This document shows positions 47,596 through 60,221 of a stretch of 64,000 nucleotides of DNA, piece by piece; the first letter of the stretch is position 1; the number at the start of each line of letters is the position of its first letter. The position numbers and the translations under genes were made by a program. The notes beneath the pieces were generated by a model. That model saw nothing but the letters and a program-made list of their open reading frames with translations. It was not told where the DNA came from and did no database searches. Source of the DNA: Oscheius dolichura (lineage: Eukaryota; Nematoda; Chromadorea; Rhabditida; Rhabditidae). The DNA lies in contig OW051497.1 of the NCBI GenBank assembly GCA_932521035.1, forward strand, positions 11,594,001 through 11,658,000, read 5' to 3'.

Positions 47596-50500
47596 ATGAT
47601 TCTTTTGTTAATTTTACTGTTACCGGGATACGCGTCAACTGGCAATATTCTTTTTCTAAACACTTGGCACTCAAAAAGTCATGGAAGGACGATGATGTAC
47701 CTGGCGGAAGCGTGAGTTTTGCATAATTTTGGAAGGAAGCGTTATGCCCTCTAGTGCAGTACACAAATCAGATGACTAACTTGTTTTCACGCTTGCGCGG
47801 GCCCAGGGGGTAAGGAGAATCTAAATTTCCTCAGGCGGATGTTTGATTTACGGAAGTTATGGAAGTTTTAGGGGAAAGATATGCAGTCTGAGGGACCAAA
47901 AATAGATTTTTCGTTCCTTCCGTTTGATCTTTCTAGGGTAAAGGGGGAGAGGATGATATCACTGCCTGAAACGTATAAATTCCTGTACTGAGGTCAAAAA
48001 GGGAGCAAAGCATCTGAGACACCGTCTGAAAACGATTGAAAACGATTGCTGTCTAAAAAATGGTTCCCTATAGAGTAATCGCATTGTGCCCTTATAAACA
48101 GGTCAAAAGCGATAAGGCGAGCTTGGATGTGATTTGTATGAAACGGGTTTAAATCCTTAGGGACAGGCTGTCAACACCCATCTGCGGATATGCATCGGTG
48201 CACCCGAAATGACTCGGAAAAATCCCGAAAGCCACAGGTTGGGGTGTTTGTAATGGAGAGCTTTGATCTTCTTCAATGATGACAGTCTTCTTCTTATGAA
48301 AAAGACAAAAACAATTGAGAAGCTGGAGAAAAAGAGCTGAAAGGAAGCGTCTGATATGACATAAAATGGGTTGTTGTCGAAATTGGGAGTATTTATAGTA
48401 GCCGAGCGATGCGATACTCCTGGAGTGGAGCAAGATTCTTCTCAGGAAGCTTTCAGGCGGCCCGGAAGTATCAGAACCCCCTGTAGTATCGAGTTTCAAA
48501 GAGTTTGCTCAGATATGCTTATGTAAAGCAGAGGCCATCACAGCATGACCCCTCCTGAGGGAATCATGCCCGATTGACAGAGGCCATCTCTTCCGTGAAG
48601 TGAGAAGGGGGGAATAGTAGAAAAGTTAGACGCGGAGACAACGGATTGCAACAAAGAGTGAATGTCATACGCATTCTCCACGTTTTCAATAGACAAGGAA
48701 GACGACTGACACTCGCAGCTGATTTTCCAAAAAGAGCACGAGTACGGCAAATGGGCGTGAGCGATAAATCCGTTTAGGAGGTTCACTGGACTGGCCAACA
48801 AAATACGCGGCGTGGGAATGTTGAATAATTTTAAAGCGGTTTAGTGGGGAGAAGGGCTGGTAGCGGAACACTGGGCAAAGTTTTCGCCCCCATAGCCCAG
48901 ACAGAACTGCGAGACATGACACCCTGTCGCCTACACTTACTTGGTTCAGTGATCTGTCATTTTCCCTGTTGACGCCAGAGCTCCATAGCTTTATGTTCAT
49001 TAGAGCGTGGCAGCGAACGTGGGCAACTTGAAACTGGGAATTCCCAAAAATATGGCCTTCTGGTGACTGACTGAATTCGGAACGTCACTTAAATTACGAA
49101 ATTATCCTGACATTCTGGGGGGATCGCGCTGCCTACGGAACTCCTCAAAGTGGTGATTAATCACGACAACGACGGAAGTCTCGATTGGCGGCCCAACTAG
49201 GAAGACAGATGACGATAAAAAGGCCCGTCGACGTTGGATTTTCGCTTCTGGGAAGAACAGATCATCTGCGCGAGCCTAAGCAAACATAGTCTACTCATTT
49301 CAGACTAGTGAAACGCGGCCACAATGTGACAATGTACAGCCAAGTAGCAGCCCCGCTGGGCTCTATGGGAAAAGGAGTGACAACGCTGGAGAGTCGTCTG
49401 CCAGGTGAATATTTAAATGTTTTTGGAAAGAGCTCTCGCATGATGGACAAAGAAAGCAGCAGGATAACTCTTTAAACAAGAGAATCTGTCAACTTGATGC
49501 CGTTGGGAACGATATACAACGTGCACTTGACATGCCCGAGATGTCTTTGACGCACACTGCTGGCAGGAGGAATCGGAAGTTAGTCTAAGAAAGTCTTCGA
49601 GGAAGTGTTCCGATCGGTTTAGAAGATGGATAAGAGAGTGAAAAATGTTAAGGAAGTTTGGAAGTACTCTAGGGGAAACTGAATGTTGTTGACTGTTGAA
49701 TTTCAGAGGGAACGATGTTTGGGAGCCCGGCCATGGTCAGTGAGATATTCTGGAAGTACGAAATGCACCCACTGAAGTTTGAAGAACCCCAACTTATCAG
49801 TTATCAATACCTCAACGCTTTAAAAGATGATGGTGAGATTTTGTTAAAGCCATGACGCAAAGTCATCAAGAAAGTTTCAAAGAATGCAGCTGACTTGTGA
49901 AGGAAGCTGTGTAAACAAAAAAACACAAGTGATTGACACTTTCAGAAAATCTGAAGAAAGTATTGGAGACTCCGTTTGACATAGCCCTGGTGGATGAGAT
50001 GTTTCTCCCAGCTCAGGGTGCAATAGCTTTGAAATTGCAGGAAGCGTATGAAACAAAGATTGGTTTCTTCTCGACAACAGGTAGCATTCCTTGAAAATAG
50101 GAAGTAGAGAATTCTTGCAGACCTCTTCGCCTATGGGGCCAACTATAGGGCTTTATCACGCAATCCCGCAGCTTTTCCATCGTTAGTTGCTCATTCCTTT
50201 GTTTTCCATCTCTCAAACTTAATAGAACTTGGCTTAATAAGAAACTGACAAGATTTACATAGTCCTGTTTCAGGGCATACACCAAGGGCTACGCTGTCTA
50301 CCATACGCTCCCCGAGAGATTCTTCATCCGACTTTCCAACGCTTTCGAAACCTTATGCGAACACTACGTCTTCAACTATGCAATCTCCAAGTATTACACA
50401 TGGGCAGGCCAGCTTTTCAATCTGGAATATTCCTTGCCGGACCTCTATAGAAGATCTCTGATTACCATAACAGACTACCCCATGAGATATGGCTCGGCGA

Positions 50501-51566
50501 TCCCTCGTTCAGTTGAGTACATTGGGGTATCCGAACATTGTGAGAGTGGGTCCCGTCTGGCAACTGTATCATCCATTCCAGAAAGCAAGAAGCTTAGCGA
50601 TGATTTGAGAGAATTTGTTGAAGATCCCCAGTCGAAGGGAACAATATATGTTGCTTTCGGTTCTATCGTCAACTGGCAGGCCGGTCCACCACATGTCATC
50701 CAGACGTTCGTCAATGTTTTCAACCGGCTGCAGGAGTACCGCGTCATTTGGAGCTACTCCGGTCGTGAGGTATGTGGTTACCCCGATGAACAAAGGGAAG
50801 AAAATAAATAAGACGCTGATCCCGCTCTCCGAACTGCGTAATCGCTTCCTTCTTTCTATTAATGTAATGATGACGGGCAGAAGGCGACAATTGCAATCTG
50901 ATTATTCAATTCTGACACGAGGGTTTCAGCTGCCTTACAAGGAATAACTTTGCATAGTTAAAAACTTTTACATGGTAATGTAGAGAACTCGGTAAACAGT
51001 GAAGTTCGCTGTAGTTTCCTCAAAATAATTATATTTCAGTTAGAAGATCTCGGCCCTCACATTCGGCTGCTTAAATGGGCACCTCAAAATGACATCCTGG
51101 CTCATCAGAAGACGGTCCTGTTCTTCACTCATGGTGGATTGAAGAGTCTTCGAGAAGGCATCTGTAGTAAGACCCCCCTTCTGTTCCTGCCCTTCTTCGC
51201 CGACCAAGCCAAGAACGTGGCATATGCAATTCAAATGCAGTTGGCTGAAGCTATTTATAAAGGGGTACATCTTTTTCTTTCTTAACAAAGAACGTTTTTC
51301 AGAATATTGAAGAGAACGAATTACACGGTAAAATGATGAAGGTTCTACGAAGCGAACAGTTAAAGAATAGAATTTCTAAATATGAAGCACACTTTACGGA
51401 CAATCCTGTGCACAGCCTAGACTTGGGTGTTTTTTGGCTGGAGAAGGTTCTACGTCTCGGCGATTTGCCCTTCACACGGATAAGAGGGCGAGATCTTGGA
51501 TGGTTGGACTATCTCCATTACGAGAGCGTTCTTTTCATTCTTTTCCTATTATATATTCTGTCATAA
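47596..51566 (+). CDS. UDP-glycosyltransferase (UGT family), membrane-bound
   Basis: Eight in-phase exons (47596-47711, 49304-49404, 49707-49832, 49946-50080, 50121-50181, 50274-50769, 51040-51264, 51303-51566) encode 507 residues, the usual UGT length. The product conjugates sugars from UDP-sugar to small lipophilic acceptors in the ER lumen. A signal peptide precedes NILFLNTWHSKSHGRTMMYL, which carries the catalytic-type His. The middle has FDIALVDE and the DLFAYGANYRALSRNPAAFP segment. The C-terminal UDP-binding signature is clear: LKWAPQNDILAHQKTVLFFT, HGGLKSLREGI, LLFLPFFADQAKN. A single membrane helix (SVLFILFLLYILS) ends the protein with no cytosolic tail, unusual because UGTs normally carry a Lys-rich ER-retention tail. 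The ATG directly follows a TTTCAG acceptor. Intron 1 is 1.6 kb. Confidence 0.95.
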
Positions 51567-51696
51567 AACACGGGTTTTAATAATCATGACGCGTTCATTC
51601 TCGTAGAATATATGACAAATTATTCTGTTTGCCCGAAAAAGTTGGAAAGCACTGCTGACCCGTCTCAGTATATGAAGCCACTTTCTTGTTCGTCTT

Positions 51697-52740
51697 CTAG
51701 ATACGTTTAACATCAGAGTAAGGAGGAGGCGGTTCAAACGGAGAAAAGATAGGATGTGCCGTATCTTCAAAATATGTCTGTCTCATGGCGTTGAAATGTT
51801 CATCTGAAAAGAGGAATATGAATAGGAGTTAATCTCGTTTAATGACCTGCCACTGGCTCACTTCCCGGTTACAAAGTAATCTCATTAGTCGGAAAGGATC
51901 GCGAGAGACGGGGGCAGGCAGAACGGAACGAATTTAAAATGACTTACAGTCTATTGTGACAACCGTTTCTCTTCTCATATTTACTGCTTCAGAATAAGGA
52001 GGGGCTAGGTGGCTAGGGCTTGGAGGAGGTGGCAGCCGGAGGGGACCTGGAAATTGTGAACTTTGAATGAAATTGACTTTCTTGTTCTTCTTCAAGCCTT
52101 ATAATGTTCCAAAGTAATGAAAATAAGAAATAAACTCACTGTCGAAAGCGGGAGGATTTGGGTAGCCCATTCTTCGAAGTCTGTCCTCCCTCTCTCTTGA
52201 TTCTTTACTAAATTACCCTCATTAAAACAACGCCACAATTCAATAACTTACATTTTATTATACATACAAAAAGCGATGAGTAGAACCAATGCAGGTAAAA
52301 ACATGAATATAAGGTAAGAGGCTGCATCCATGGACTGAAAACGATTTCATAAATAAGAGGAAATTAAAAAAAAGGTAAAGTGCAAGACAGGAAGGAATGA
52401 AATTTCCCGGGTAAATCTAATATAAATTAGGAGTAGAATAACTTTCTAGGTGATATGAATTTCACTGACGCGGCCCTTCAAATTGAGCTATTAGGGAGGC
52501 GGACGCGTGAAACATTGTAACAAAGGAGGCATGGCTGGTGTGTTCATTAATAGTATGAGGAAGGGGAGACAAGGAAGCGGAATAACTTACTGCTCTGACA
52601 GCTAGGCCATCCTCACCGAGGGTGCGATTCAGTCTATAGAAGGAGCCTAGAGTAGCCAGATTGACCGTCTTCAAACACTGCTGTTTGAAAATCGGGGGTG
52701 ACCCAAGACAATTAATTGTTGGATTATCATTAATGCCATT
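51697..52740 (-). CDS. Single-pass membrane protein with two PPxY motifs in its tail (5' end not resolved)
   Basis: Exons 52740-52591, 52334-52252, 52207-52140, 52046-51948 and 51803-51697 join in phase, ending TAG. The extracellular side has two cysteines (NCLGSPPIFKQQC) and one N-glycosylation site (LNRTLG). A membrane helix (SYLIFMFLPALVLLIAF) is followed by a basic stop-transfer (YNKIKESRERED). The cytoplasmic tail of about 90 residues is Pro-rich, with APPYSEAV and PPPPYSDVK, which are PPxY motifs that bind WW domains. A 5' exon upstream of 52740 is likely (for example around 52843-52799, reading VRCLAVIRVNGMVH), but the start codon was not found. The family was not recognised. Recruitment of a WW-domain ubiquitin ligase or adaptor is inferred. 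Confidence 0.65.
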
Positions 52741-52799
52741 CTAATCCGGCTCCCCTTAGACAAGGAAAAATACGCCCATGCTCTGGCAGCAATAACGTA

Positions 52800-54738
52800 C
52801 GTGTACCATACCATTTACGCGAATGACGGCCAGACATCGGACGCTGGGAAAAGTTCAAATGGGAAAATCGAGAGAGAAAGGAAGTAACAACGGCAACTAA
52901 ACTGTCTAACACAAAATGAAACTAGGCGGAACTTCCAGGTGGAAAAAAGGGTGAGATATGAATTCACCTGGTATGACGGTACGGATATATCCATTTTTGA
53001 GATGGCTAAATTCAGCGAAAATAGACTTTTCCCTACGCAGCACAAATGTATTCTCAGTGTATCGTGGGCTAAAAAAAGAGAGTCGAATTGAACTGTTTAC
53101 CCCCTTCTGCTCATCGCTTACTACCCTTTTCTCGAACGTATGCCCATTGAACAAAAAAGAGCTCGAAGAATCAACTCTTCTGATGCTATTTGTTTTTGAC
53201 GGGAAGTGGGCCCCCGGTGAAAGCAATTGTTAGGAGGAGCTGCGCAGTTGCCCGGCTTGAAATTACCCAGGTAACCCGTTGGATTTAATGAAGCACTTGT
53301 GGTTATTGCAGAGAGACCTTAGTAGCCAAATCTAGTCAAGAATGAAATGATCACTTTTTCTGGTTATGACATTACCAAGGTGAAAGAAAAAAGTAGTAAT
53401 AGGAAAGGGAAAGGTCACAAATGCATGTAAAGAGGCGAATGGGCGCTAACCGGGAGGCAGAGCAGTAAATTGGCTTTGTTACTCTTCCGAGGAAAGGATC
53501 TCTCTATGAAAATGGGCAGCTGAAAGTATTTTGATGATATCGGTGAAATTTATGCAAATATAATGAACAGGATAATTAGACTTTTCGGTCTAAGTCTATT
53601 AGACTCATCAACGTACTTGAACTGATCCTTGAAGCTCAAGCACAGACGCATGAGAATTCCCAGAAAGAGTACGGGCAAAAGTTGAACTGAGAGTGCGTTG
53701 TTCGGTTGGAATTCATTAAAGAGCAGGTAATTCTTATAGACGCCGTGGGGACAAGGAAGCGGGCATTTGGCATTCAACGAGGAAGCCGTGTTTACTTCCC
53801 TTTTTAGAAGTGGGAGTTGCGAGATTTTGAGGTGCTTTGTGCTGAAATGTGGGCAAAACATATGGTGTACATGAAAGCACCTGTATATTATGATAAAATT
53901 TAGATTGGATCATGCGCAGCGCGGTTTAAGTCATTGCGTAGGTTGTGCAGGTTTTACCGCCTCACGATTAACGTCATATGTACTATACTCAAAAAGTTTG
54001 CACACATTAGGAGTACTCCAGGCAGTCATAAAAAAAGAAGGAGGGGAGCAGCACAGATCCAATCCGTTACTACAAAGAGAATGCCTTCCAAAATGCGCAT
54101 CAGGTTGTTGAATTTTAATGTGTTTACGCTAGCTTTTGCCAAAATGGAGGCTGCCATGGGCACCGCTGTTTGAGCCACTGGCTTCGGCTGTCTAAAAATA
54201 ATAATACCTCAGCGGGAGCGTTGATTAGTGAACAGGGACGAAGCTTAGCAGACTGTAAATAAAGAAGAGATTTTCGAATTGTTTCGAAGAATGGGTGTGA
54301 ATACGCACTTCAGACGAAGTGCAAGTGACCGAGAGAGGGACTAGAGGTTACCACCCGCGAAATAAGTCGATGTTAGAGCATTCAAAAGAACTGCAGCAAA
54401 TTGAATAACGGTTATGGGATTACGTACGTATCATTGTCAGAGGCGCACGTTAAATTGAGATAAGTGGAAAGATCATTTTGCCCCCTTGTGCAGGCGGAAG
54501 TTTAAAATATCATACCGCGGAAAGAATTAAAATTTATTCTTCTATATCCCGTGTAATAAGCGATTCATGACGGGAAAGAAAGAGAGCAAAAGGCCTGATG
54601 TGTGGTAAAGCTCAATTTATCGGTTTGAATGTGTATAATAAACAAAATTGCCTGTGGGTGGGGAGGGGGAATATGTTGTGATGATTCCTTTTCTATAAAC
54701 CCTGCCTCCGCCTTGTCTGGATCCTTTGTATTCCATTC
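52800..54738. other. Intergenic or unresolved 5' exons of the PPxY gene
   Basis: May contain upstream exons of the minus-strand membrane protein. One open minus-strand stretch (about 53780-53617) encodes CPLPCPHGVYKNYLLFNEF and a hydrophobic segment ending at a GTACGT donor, but no linkage could be established. No other feature was seen. Confidence 0.35.
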
Positions 54739-54744
54739 TTTATT
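54739..54744 (-). terminator. Poly(A) signal of the GGT-like gene
   Basis: AATAAA on the minus strand, 46 bases after the stop at 54790. Confidence 0.55.
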
Positions 54745-54789
54745 TAAAAAATATTTGTACCCATTCCAACAGAATAAATAACAATTAAA

Positions 54790-57378
54790 TTAATAGCCGG
54801 CCATCTTTGCCGAGTCCGGATACAGCGGCTGGAAACCATCGTCTACTTGCCGGATAGCGGCGGCCATATTCTCGTCGGGTTTACAGTCTTCCTCCTCCAG
54901 GAGACAGATTACAGTCTCTGCCTGACGCTCCAAATCAGCTCCGGACAACATGAAAGCAACCTGAAGATTGTAATCTAGAAAATAGGATGGAGAACTAGCC
55001 TCGTCGTTGTAGTATCCAATAATTGGAGAAATATATGTCCGGGGAGACTTTCCAGGTTGAATTACATTGATCAGTTCAGGATCAAACGTTCCAGTATAGT
55101 TTTGATGGACAGGGCGATTAAAAGAACTCATGGCATTATTGTAGAAGAATCCCAAGCGAGAGAGGAATCGAGAACCAAATCTGAAGGAGAATTTGAACCT
55201 GGGTAAATGTTAATGCTTACGTATCTCCGAGAGAAGCACTCAGGCTAACAGCTCGACCATACTCGTCTGCTACCAAAATTGTGGAGTGATCAGGGATATC
55301 GTAAGATTCCTGGAAAATATATTGAGAAATGGAATTATACGTACTAAAACAGTCCGTTCTCCAGCTTCCATCTGTTTCACGAAGTGCTTTACGAAGGTTT
55401 CTTGCAGCATTTCAGGTACCGTCACATTAGAAGCATCAAACTCATAATCTCCAATCCTTTTGAGTTCTCGATATGCCAACGGGAAGATGGTATCCAAGAA
55501 GAGCGCCGAGTCTGTATCAAGCTTCTCAAATCATTTAGACTGCGCCTCACTGTGATTTGCTTGAACAGCGAGGGCAGTAACAGCGAAGGCAGAAGGCGCT
55601 TTAGGTCCACAGAGACTGAAGTCACCGACTTTTACACTCTCTCCGATGTGTTTTCTAACATAGAAATCTTCCATATCATGCCGGTTGACGTAACCACCTG
55701 GAAGTGAGGCATAGTCATTTCCCGCCGTCTGAATTTACCCGCTTCTTCCATCTCCATAACAATTTGTTCGGCGAATGGTTTCTGATCCATGTATTCGCCT
55801 GACATTTCCAAATTCTCAACAATTTCAGACAGCGTCTGTGAATATTTACTGCAATACATTCGGTCTCCTTTCTTCAACACATCATCAGTTGTAGAATTTA
55901 CAAAGACCTTCCTTGAAAAACAACGAGCATTATATGAAACACCGTTAATTACCTGGCAATCCAGTCATTCAGAATCATATCACGATGCTGGGAAAGAGCA
56001 GTGGCCAAAGATTCGTCGACAAGTATCCCCGAACTAATTAAACTATTGCCCGTACATAAAAACACTCACTTGCAGAGGTCAATGGTCGGCTGGGCAAGCT
56101 CTTGAAGGGTGAATTTCCCAGAGGCAGTTAGTGCCAGAGTATGGAGACCAGGAAGGAAGCCAGGGGTTGCCACCGAAGTTATACCGACACCCATCTCATC
56201 AGTGTTGTTCACATAGGTATCAATATTGACAGTTCGAGAAGCTGTTTCTCTAGAAAATCACCCGTTAAGTTATTTTAAATCTAACGAACCTGGCATCGAT
56301 GGAGACACACTTTCCGGTAATTCCAATCATAGCAAAGAATCCTCCACCCAAGCCAGTATTATGAGGATGTGCAGCCGAAAGACAAATAAGGGCACTGACT
56401 GCGGCATCTTGAGCATTTCCTCCTTGCAAAAGAAATGATCTATTAATGATATTCGTCGAAAGTTACGGGATAATACCTTCCAATATTTGTGCACTCCGCG
56501 TGGTCAGTGTACATCAAGGCCTTGTAAACTGTCTCATCTTCCGCACTAGTCGTATTGACTTTATTTTCCATTGTAACTGAATAGAGACAAGTTTCAGGTA
56601 AAGAAATATAACCTTACCAGCCGGTAGAAAGCGGTGATAACGAGTAGTTGGAGGTAGAGTCGTGGTAGCATCCTCAGAAATAATAGTCTGCAGATCTGGT
56701 ATAAGCCGGAGCCTGTTACAGCCTACTTCTTTCCGAATAAGCATGTAATAAATTAGAGCGACGAAGACGAAGGCAAGGATCAGTAGCTGGACAGTAAGGA
56801 GAAGGATTCCCAGTTCCTTAGCACGCGGATGCCTGAAAAACATATTTAAAATGGCGCCCTCTGAATGTTTCTTTCTCAGTCGTAAGCTCACAGATGTGGA
56901 GCCATTCAGCGTTGTTTCTTATGACTACTAAACTCTAACTACTGCGCTTGCATAGTAAAATTTTTTGGGGTCTAAAACATACTTTCGGTTGGGAACCGCC
57001 TGTCGCTCCTGTTCCTTATCCTGCCACATACCACGAAGCCAGACGGAAAAAGCTAAATGGATGATATCAAATACTAATCGCTGGAGGTGACAAGAGCACA
57101 GGCACTTGATGTGGACACTGAGAGCTGCGATCGTGCGAAGGGCACTCAAATGGTCGCAATGATGATCACCAATCGGCTGGCTGCCTGGATTGAGGATGAC
57201 CTCCAGACAAAAATCACTCGACGGCTTGTCACTTTCACATAACGGCGGGGAGACGGAGAGAAACAGCTAGTACTAATCGGGGGTCGGCTCACCTACCTCT
57301 CACTTCAGTAGGCGATGGAGCCCTATTGTCGGCACGGCGATATCCAGTCGGGGCATCGAAGAGTGAGCGCAGCTCCAT
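54790..57378 (-). CDS. Gamma-glutamyltransferase-like membrane ectoprotein, altered substrate site
   Basis: Eleven in-phase exons encode 592 residues: 57378-57293, 56832-56618, 56576-56477, 56439-56290, 56249-56070, 56033-55953, 55911-55739, 55697-55551, 55511-55345, 55309-55221, 55180-54790. Topology is type II: a short cytoplasmic start, one helix (LGILLLTVQLLILAFVFVAL), then the GGT fold. Large-subunit motifs are clear: GGNAQDAAVSALICLSAAHP, GLGGGFFAM, SIDARETA, ATPGFLPGLH and GGYVNRHDMEDFY. In active GGT the chain self-cleaves before a Thr in a GT-x-H-LS motif and binds glutamate through NNEMDDF and a PxSSM segment. Here these are DHSTILVAD, NNAMSSFN and SPRTYISP: a Thr remains, but the acidic and Ser contacts are gone. 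The gene is open throughout, so it is probably a non-canonical or inactive member. Confidence 0.92.
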
Positions 57379-60221
57379 AAGGCTGCTGTTAATGGGAGAG
57401 TACTCTGGACTAAAATATGAAAACTAATGTACGGTCAGGTTATATACAACCTCTTCTGGTCCATAGGATGATAGTTTGTCGACTTTGGTACTCTACCCTG
57501 AAACAGGATGAACAGAGCGGATCAGACAGGGCACCAATTGGATACAAAGGAGCAAGACAACGGTATATAGGGACAATGAAAAATTCCTGCATAATTTGAT
57601 GCTAATGAGCATTCTTTGAGAACAACAGCCCGAAATTTGAGGAATCCTCTTTTTGGGGGAAAATATCTCTATTCCAAATAGAAACACGTAACCGAACACA
57701 AAAGAGCAGAACGCAAGGAATTTGTGTGGCCACCCTATTTGAAAAAAGATGATGTTCCTGCTATCAGTACTTCTTTACGGCCTAAATGAGCTTCCTGAAG
57801 AAAGCTGCGAGGGAACTCTTTGCGGAATCAAAGACCGCGGCTATTAGTAGCCCCGGGACGGTACCTGTAGCAGGTATCACCTGTGATCTGGGCAAACAAT
57901 AAAAATCGTCGTCTCGAGATATCAAAAAGTCAACAAATTGTCAAGATTCACTGAGAAACAAAAAATAAAAGACTGGCTAGAGACTCCTTGATTCTCGTGG
58001 GTAACTGAATCGTTGATGGTTAATTTGCTATGCTTGCGGGGAACAGTGTTCGAACATCTTTTTTTCAGTAGCGAAGAAGAACACGGAAAACCAATACTGT
58101 GAACGGGGGCCATCCTCACAGGTGTCGGGCGCAAACGAGAAAAGACATGTTGAGTTGTGAATCACAAAAATTTGAATGCCCTATGTGTTTTCTTTAGAAT
58201 AGCACATGAAGAAAGGAGATGGGCAGAGGTTGACTCCCACCCACAGGCACAAGAGGGGATAGAATGGGGGTGGGGGCTCTGCAGACAGCTCAATCAATTG
58301 AGTCATTTTTAAAAGGTTAAAGCTGTGAGGGGGCTGTAACACAGTCTCATATCATCCTCGACATTTTGAATAGAGGCAGCAAACGTCTGATCGTTCCCTT
58401 CTGTTTACCTGAAAAGCGCTCAAAATCCGTTGAAACGCCGAACGGAGGATGCCAACAGGCTCAGATGGGAACAATTGTCCATATGTCAACTGCCGATTCG
58501 AAGATGGGTTTCAGATTTGTTTGAGGGATAGGGGACAGATCAACTGTCAATCAACCCCTGCTGCGCCGTTTTTATTGTTAATTTCCGGAGTGCAAAGACA
58601 GTGGTGGTCTTTGTAAACAGTGCCACTTTCTGCTCCAGACCGATAGCCCTGATGATTCGTCTCTTATTCAGCTGTCTCCGGCTATTCTCTAAGTTACATT
58701 TGTAGTAGTCATCGCCGTGACCGTCCTCCATTTCTAACAATGTCATCTCGTAGACACTGTTACAAATTTCCGCCCCCGGGTGCATAGTCAGTCGCCCTTC
58801 AGTGATAGAGAGATCAACCACCCCCTCTCCCTCTGCCTATCCATTTCAATCCATAATCATATGAGTATTTGCGGTCAAGTGTCCAGCTAGGGCAGGTGAC
58901 CATCTCTGACATCACTCTTTTCACACGACTGTCCTCAGTTTCCCCCCTGCGTCCTCTCAACGGGGCGAGTATTGTTTTGCTAACAGGCGTGCTCCATGTT
59001 CCGAAATGTTCTTCACAATCTCTAGCCTGCTATTTGTGTTTTGAGTCTGTCGCTTCCCCCCGTTTACAAAAGAGTCATCATATTCCCCGCCGACCCTCCC
59101 TTGCAGAAAGGTTATTGTCATAAACAAGTGATAAAAACAAACGCGCTTCTAGAATAGGGGTGAGCCCGCTCCTCTTCGACTATTGATCCACATCACCTTG
59201 CTGTTTTCGAAAAAGGAAGCACTGTTAAAAGGAAGCAACGGCTTGTTTTGTATTTTTAGTGTATATCCGCGTCCTTTTCCTGCAGCGTTTGCCTTGTAGA
59301 CAGAAAAAGGAAGCGCATATTTAGCATTGTTGAGGTGAGTGTTTATCTAACTTGCGACCATTGTTTCAAACGTGTGCGCAACAAGTGCGGTCATCTTCTC
59401 ACCCTCGCATACATCTTATTTTGAATTGCATTTGTTGCAAATTACCTGCTTGGCGTGGCTATCAATCGCCCGATTGTGTGAAGGCGGCTCGTTTTTTGCC
59501 TGGCCCCGAATAAGTACCATTTTCTCAGCTCATTCCCGGCCCACCAAAAAGCCACGGCATTATGGGCTTTCGGACGTGCCCGTTTAGCTGATAACAGCTG
59601 GTACTTTTAGAGATGTTACGCGCTTTTCTCTCTTCCCTTTCCGGTCTCTCATTGAAATGCAGAAACGTATTGCCTTATCGGTGGCTTCGCTCTCGGTAGC
59701 ACTATGGCTTCAATTATTCCCGCAAAACAACGAACAAGCGTCTATTCATTGTGCTACCGCGCCTGTTTGGGGTCGGTTGAAGCGCACGCCTTTCTCTTTA
59801 CCATCCTCTGATTCACACGTTTGGGCTCTTTTTTCCCTGTAAACCTACGCGAATAGAGTTAATCTACATCCCATCGACGGGCCCTCCGCTATGATCCCTC
59901 CTGGTTATCTGTTTATCTTTCTTCCAAAAGACACGTTTATGATGGACAACAGGTGTCAAAAGTAACTAAAGAATGTTACCTAGTGTGCTGATAGGCTCTT
60001 ATCATGTCTTTCCTCAAGAATTGTAGGCTGGCGCCCATTCACAATGCTTATTGACTTTTTCAACTCCTACAACCGAGATCAATCCTTTTTGATTACAATT
60101 TTTAGGCAATTTCTCAATGTTTACGTCTATCCTATTAGCTAGCCTCCCCTTTTCGACAACAACCACTGCTCTTTCTCGCTTCCCTGTTTTTGTATCCTCG
60201 TTCAAGGTGTTTTTTTCAGGT
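57379..60221. other. Intergenic; possible noncoding first exon of the kinase gene
   Basis: Divergent promoter space between the GGT-like gene and the kinase gene. A consensus donor (gttgag|gtgagt, after 59334) follows a pyrimidine/purine mixed stretch and could end a 5' UTR exon spliced to the acceptor at 60219. No other feature recognised. Confidence 0.4.

Noticed and set aside
55512-55550. In-frame TGA in the GGT-like gene suggesting a pseudogene
   Set aside because: A 39-base intron (GTGAGG...ATACAG) removes the stop and keeps the phase on both sides; the apparent frame change at 55698-55738 is likewise an intron.
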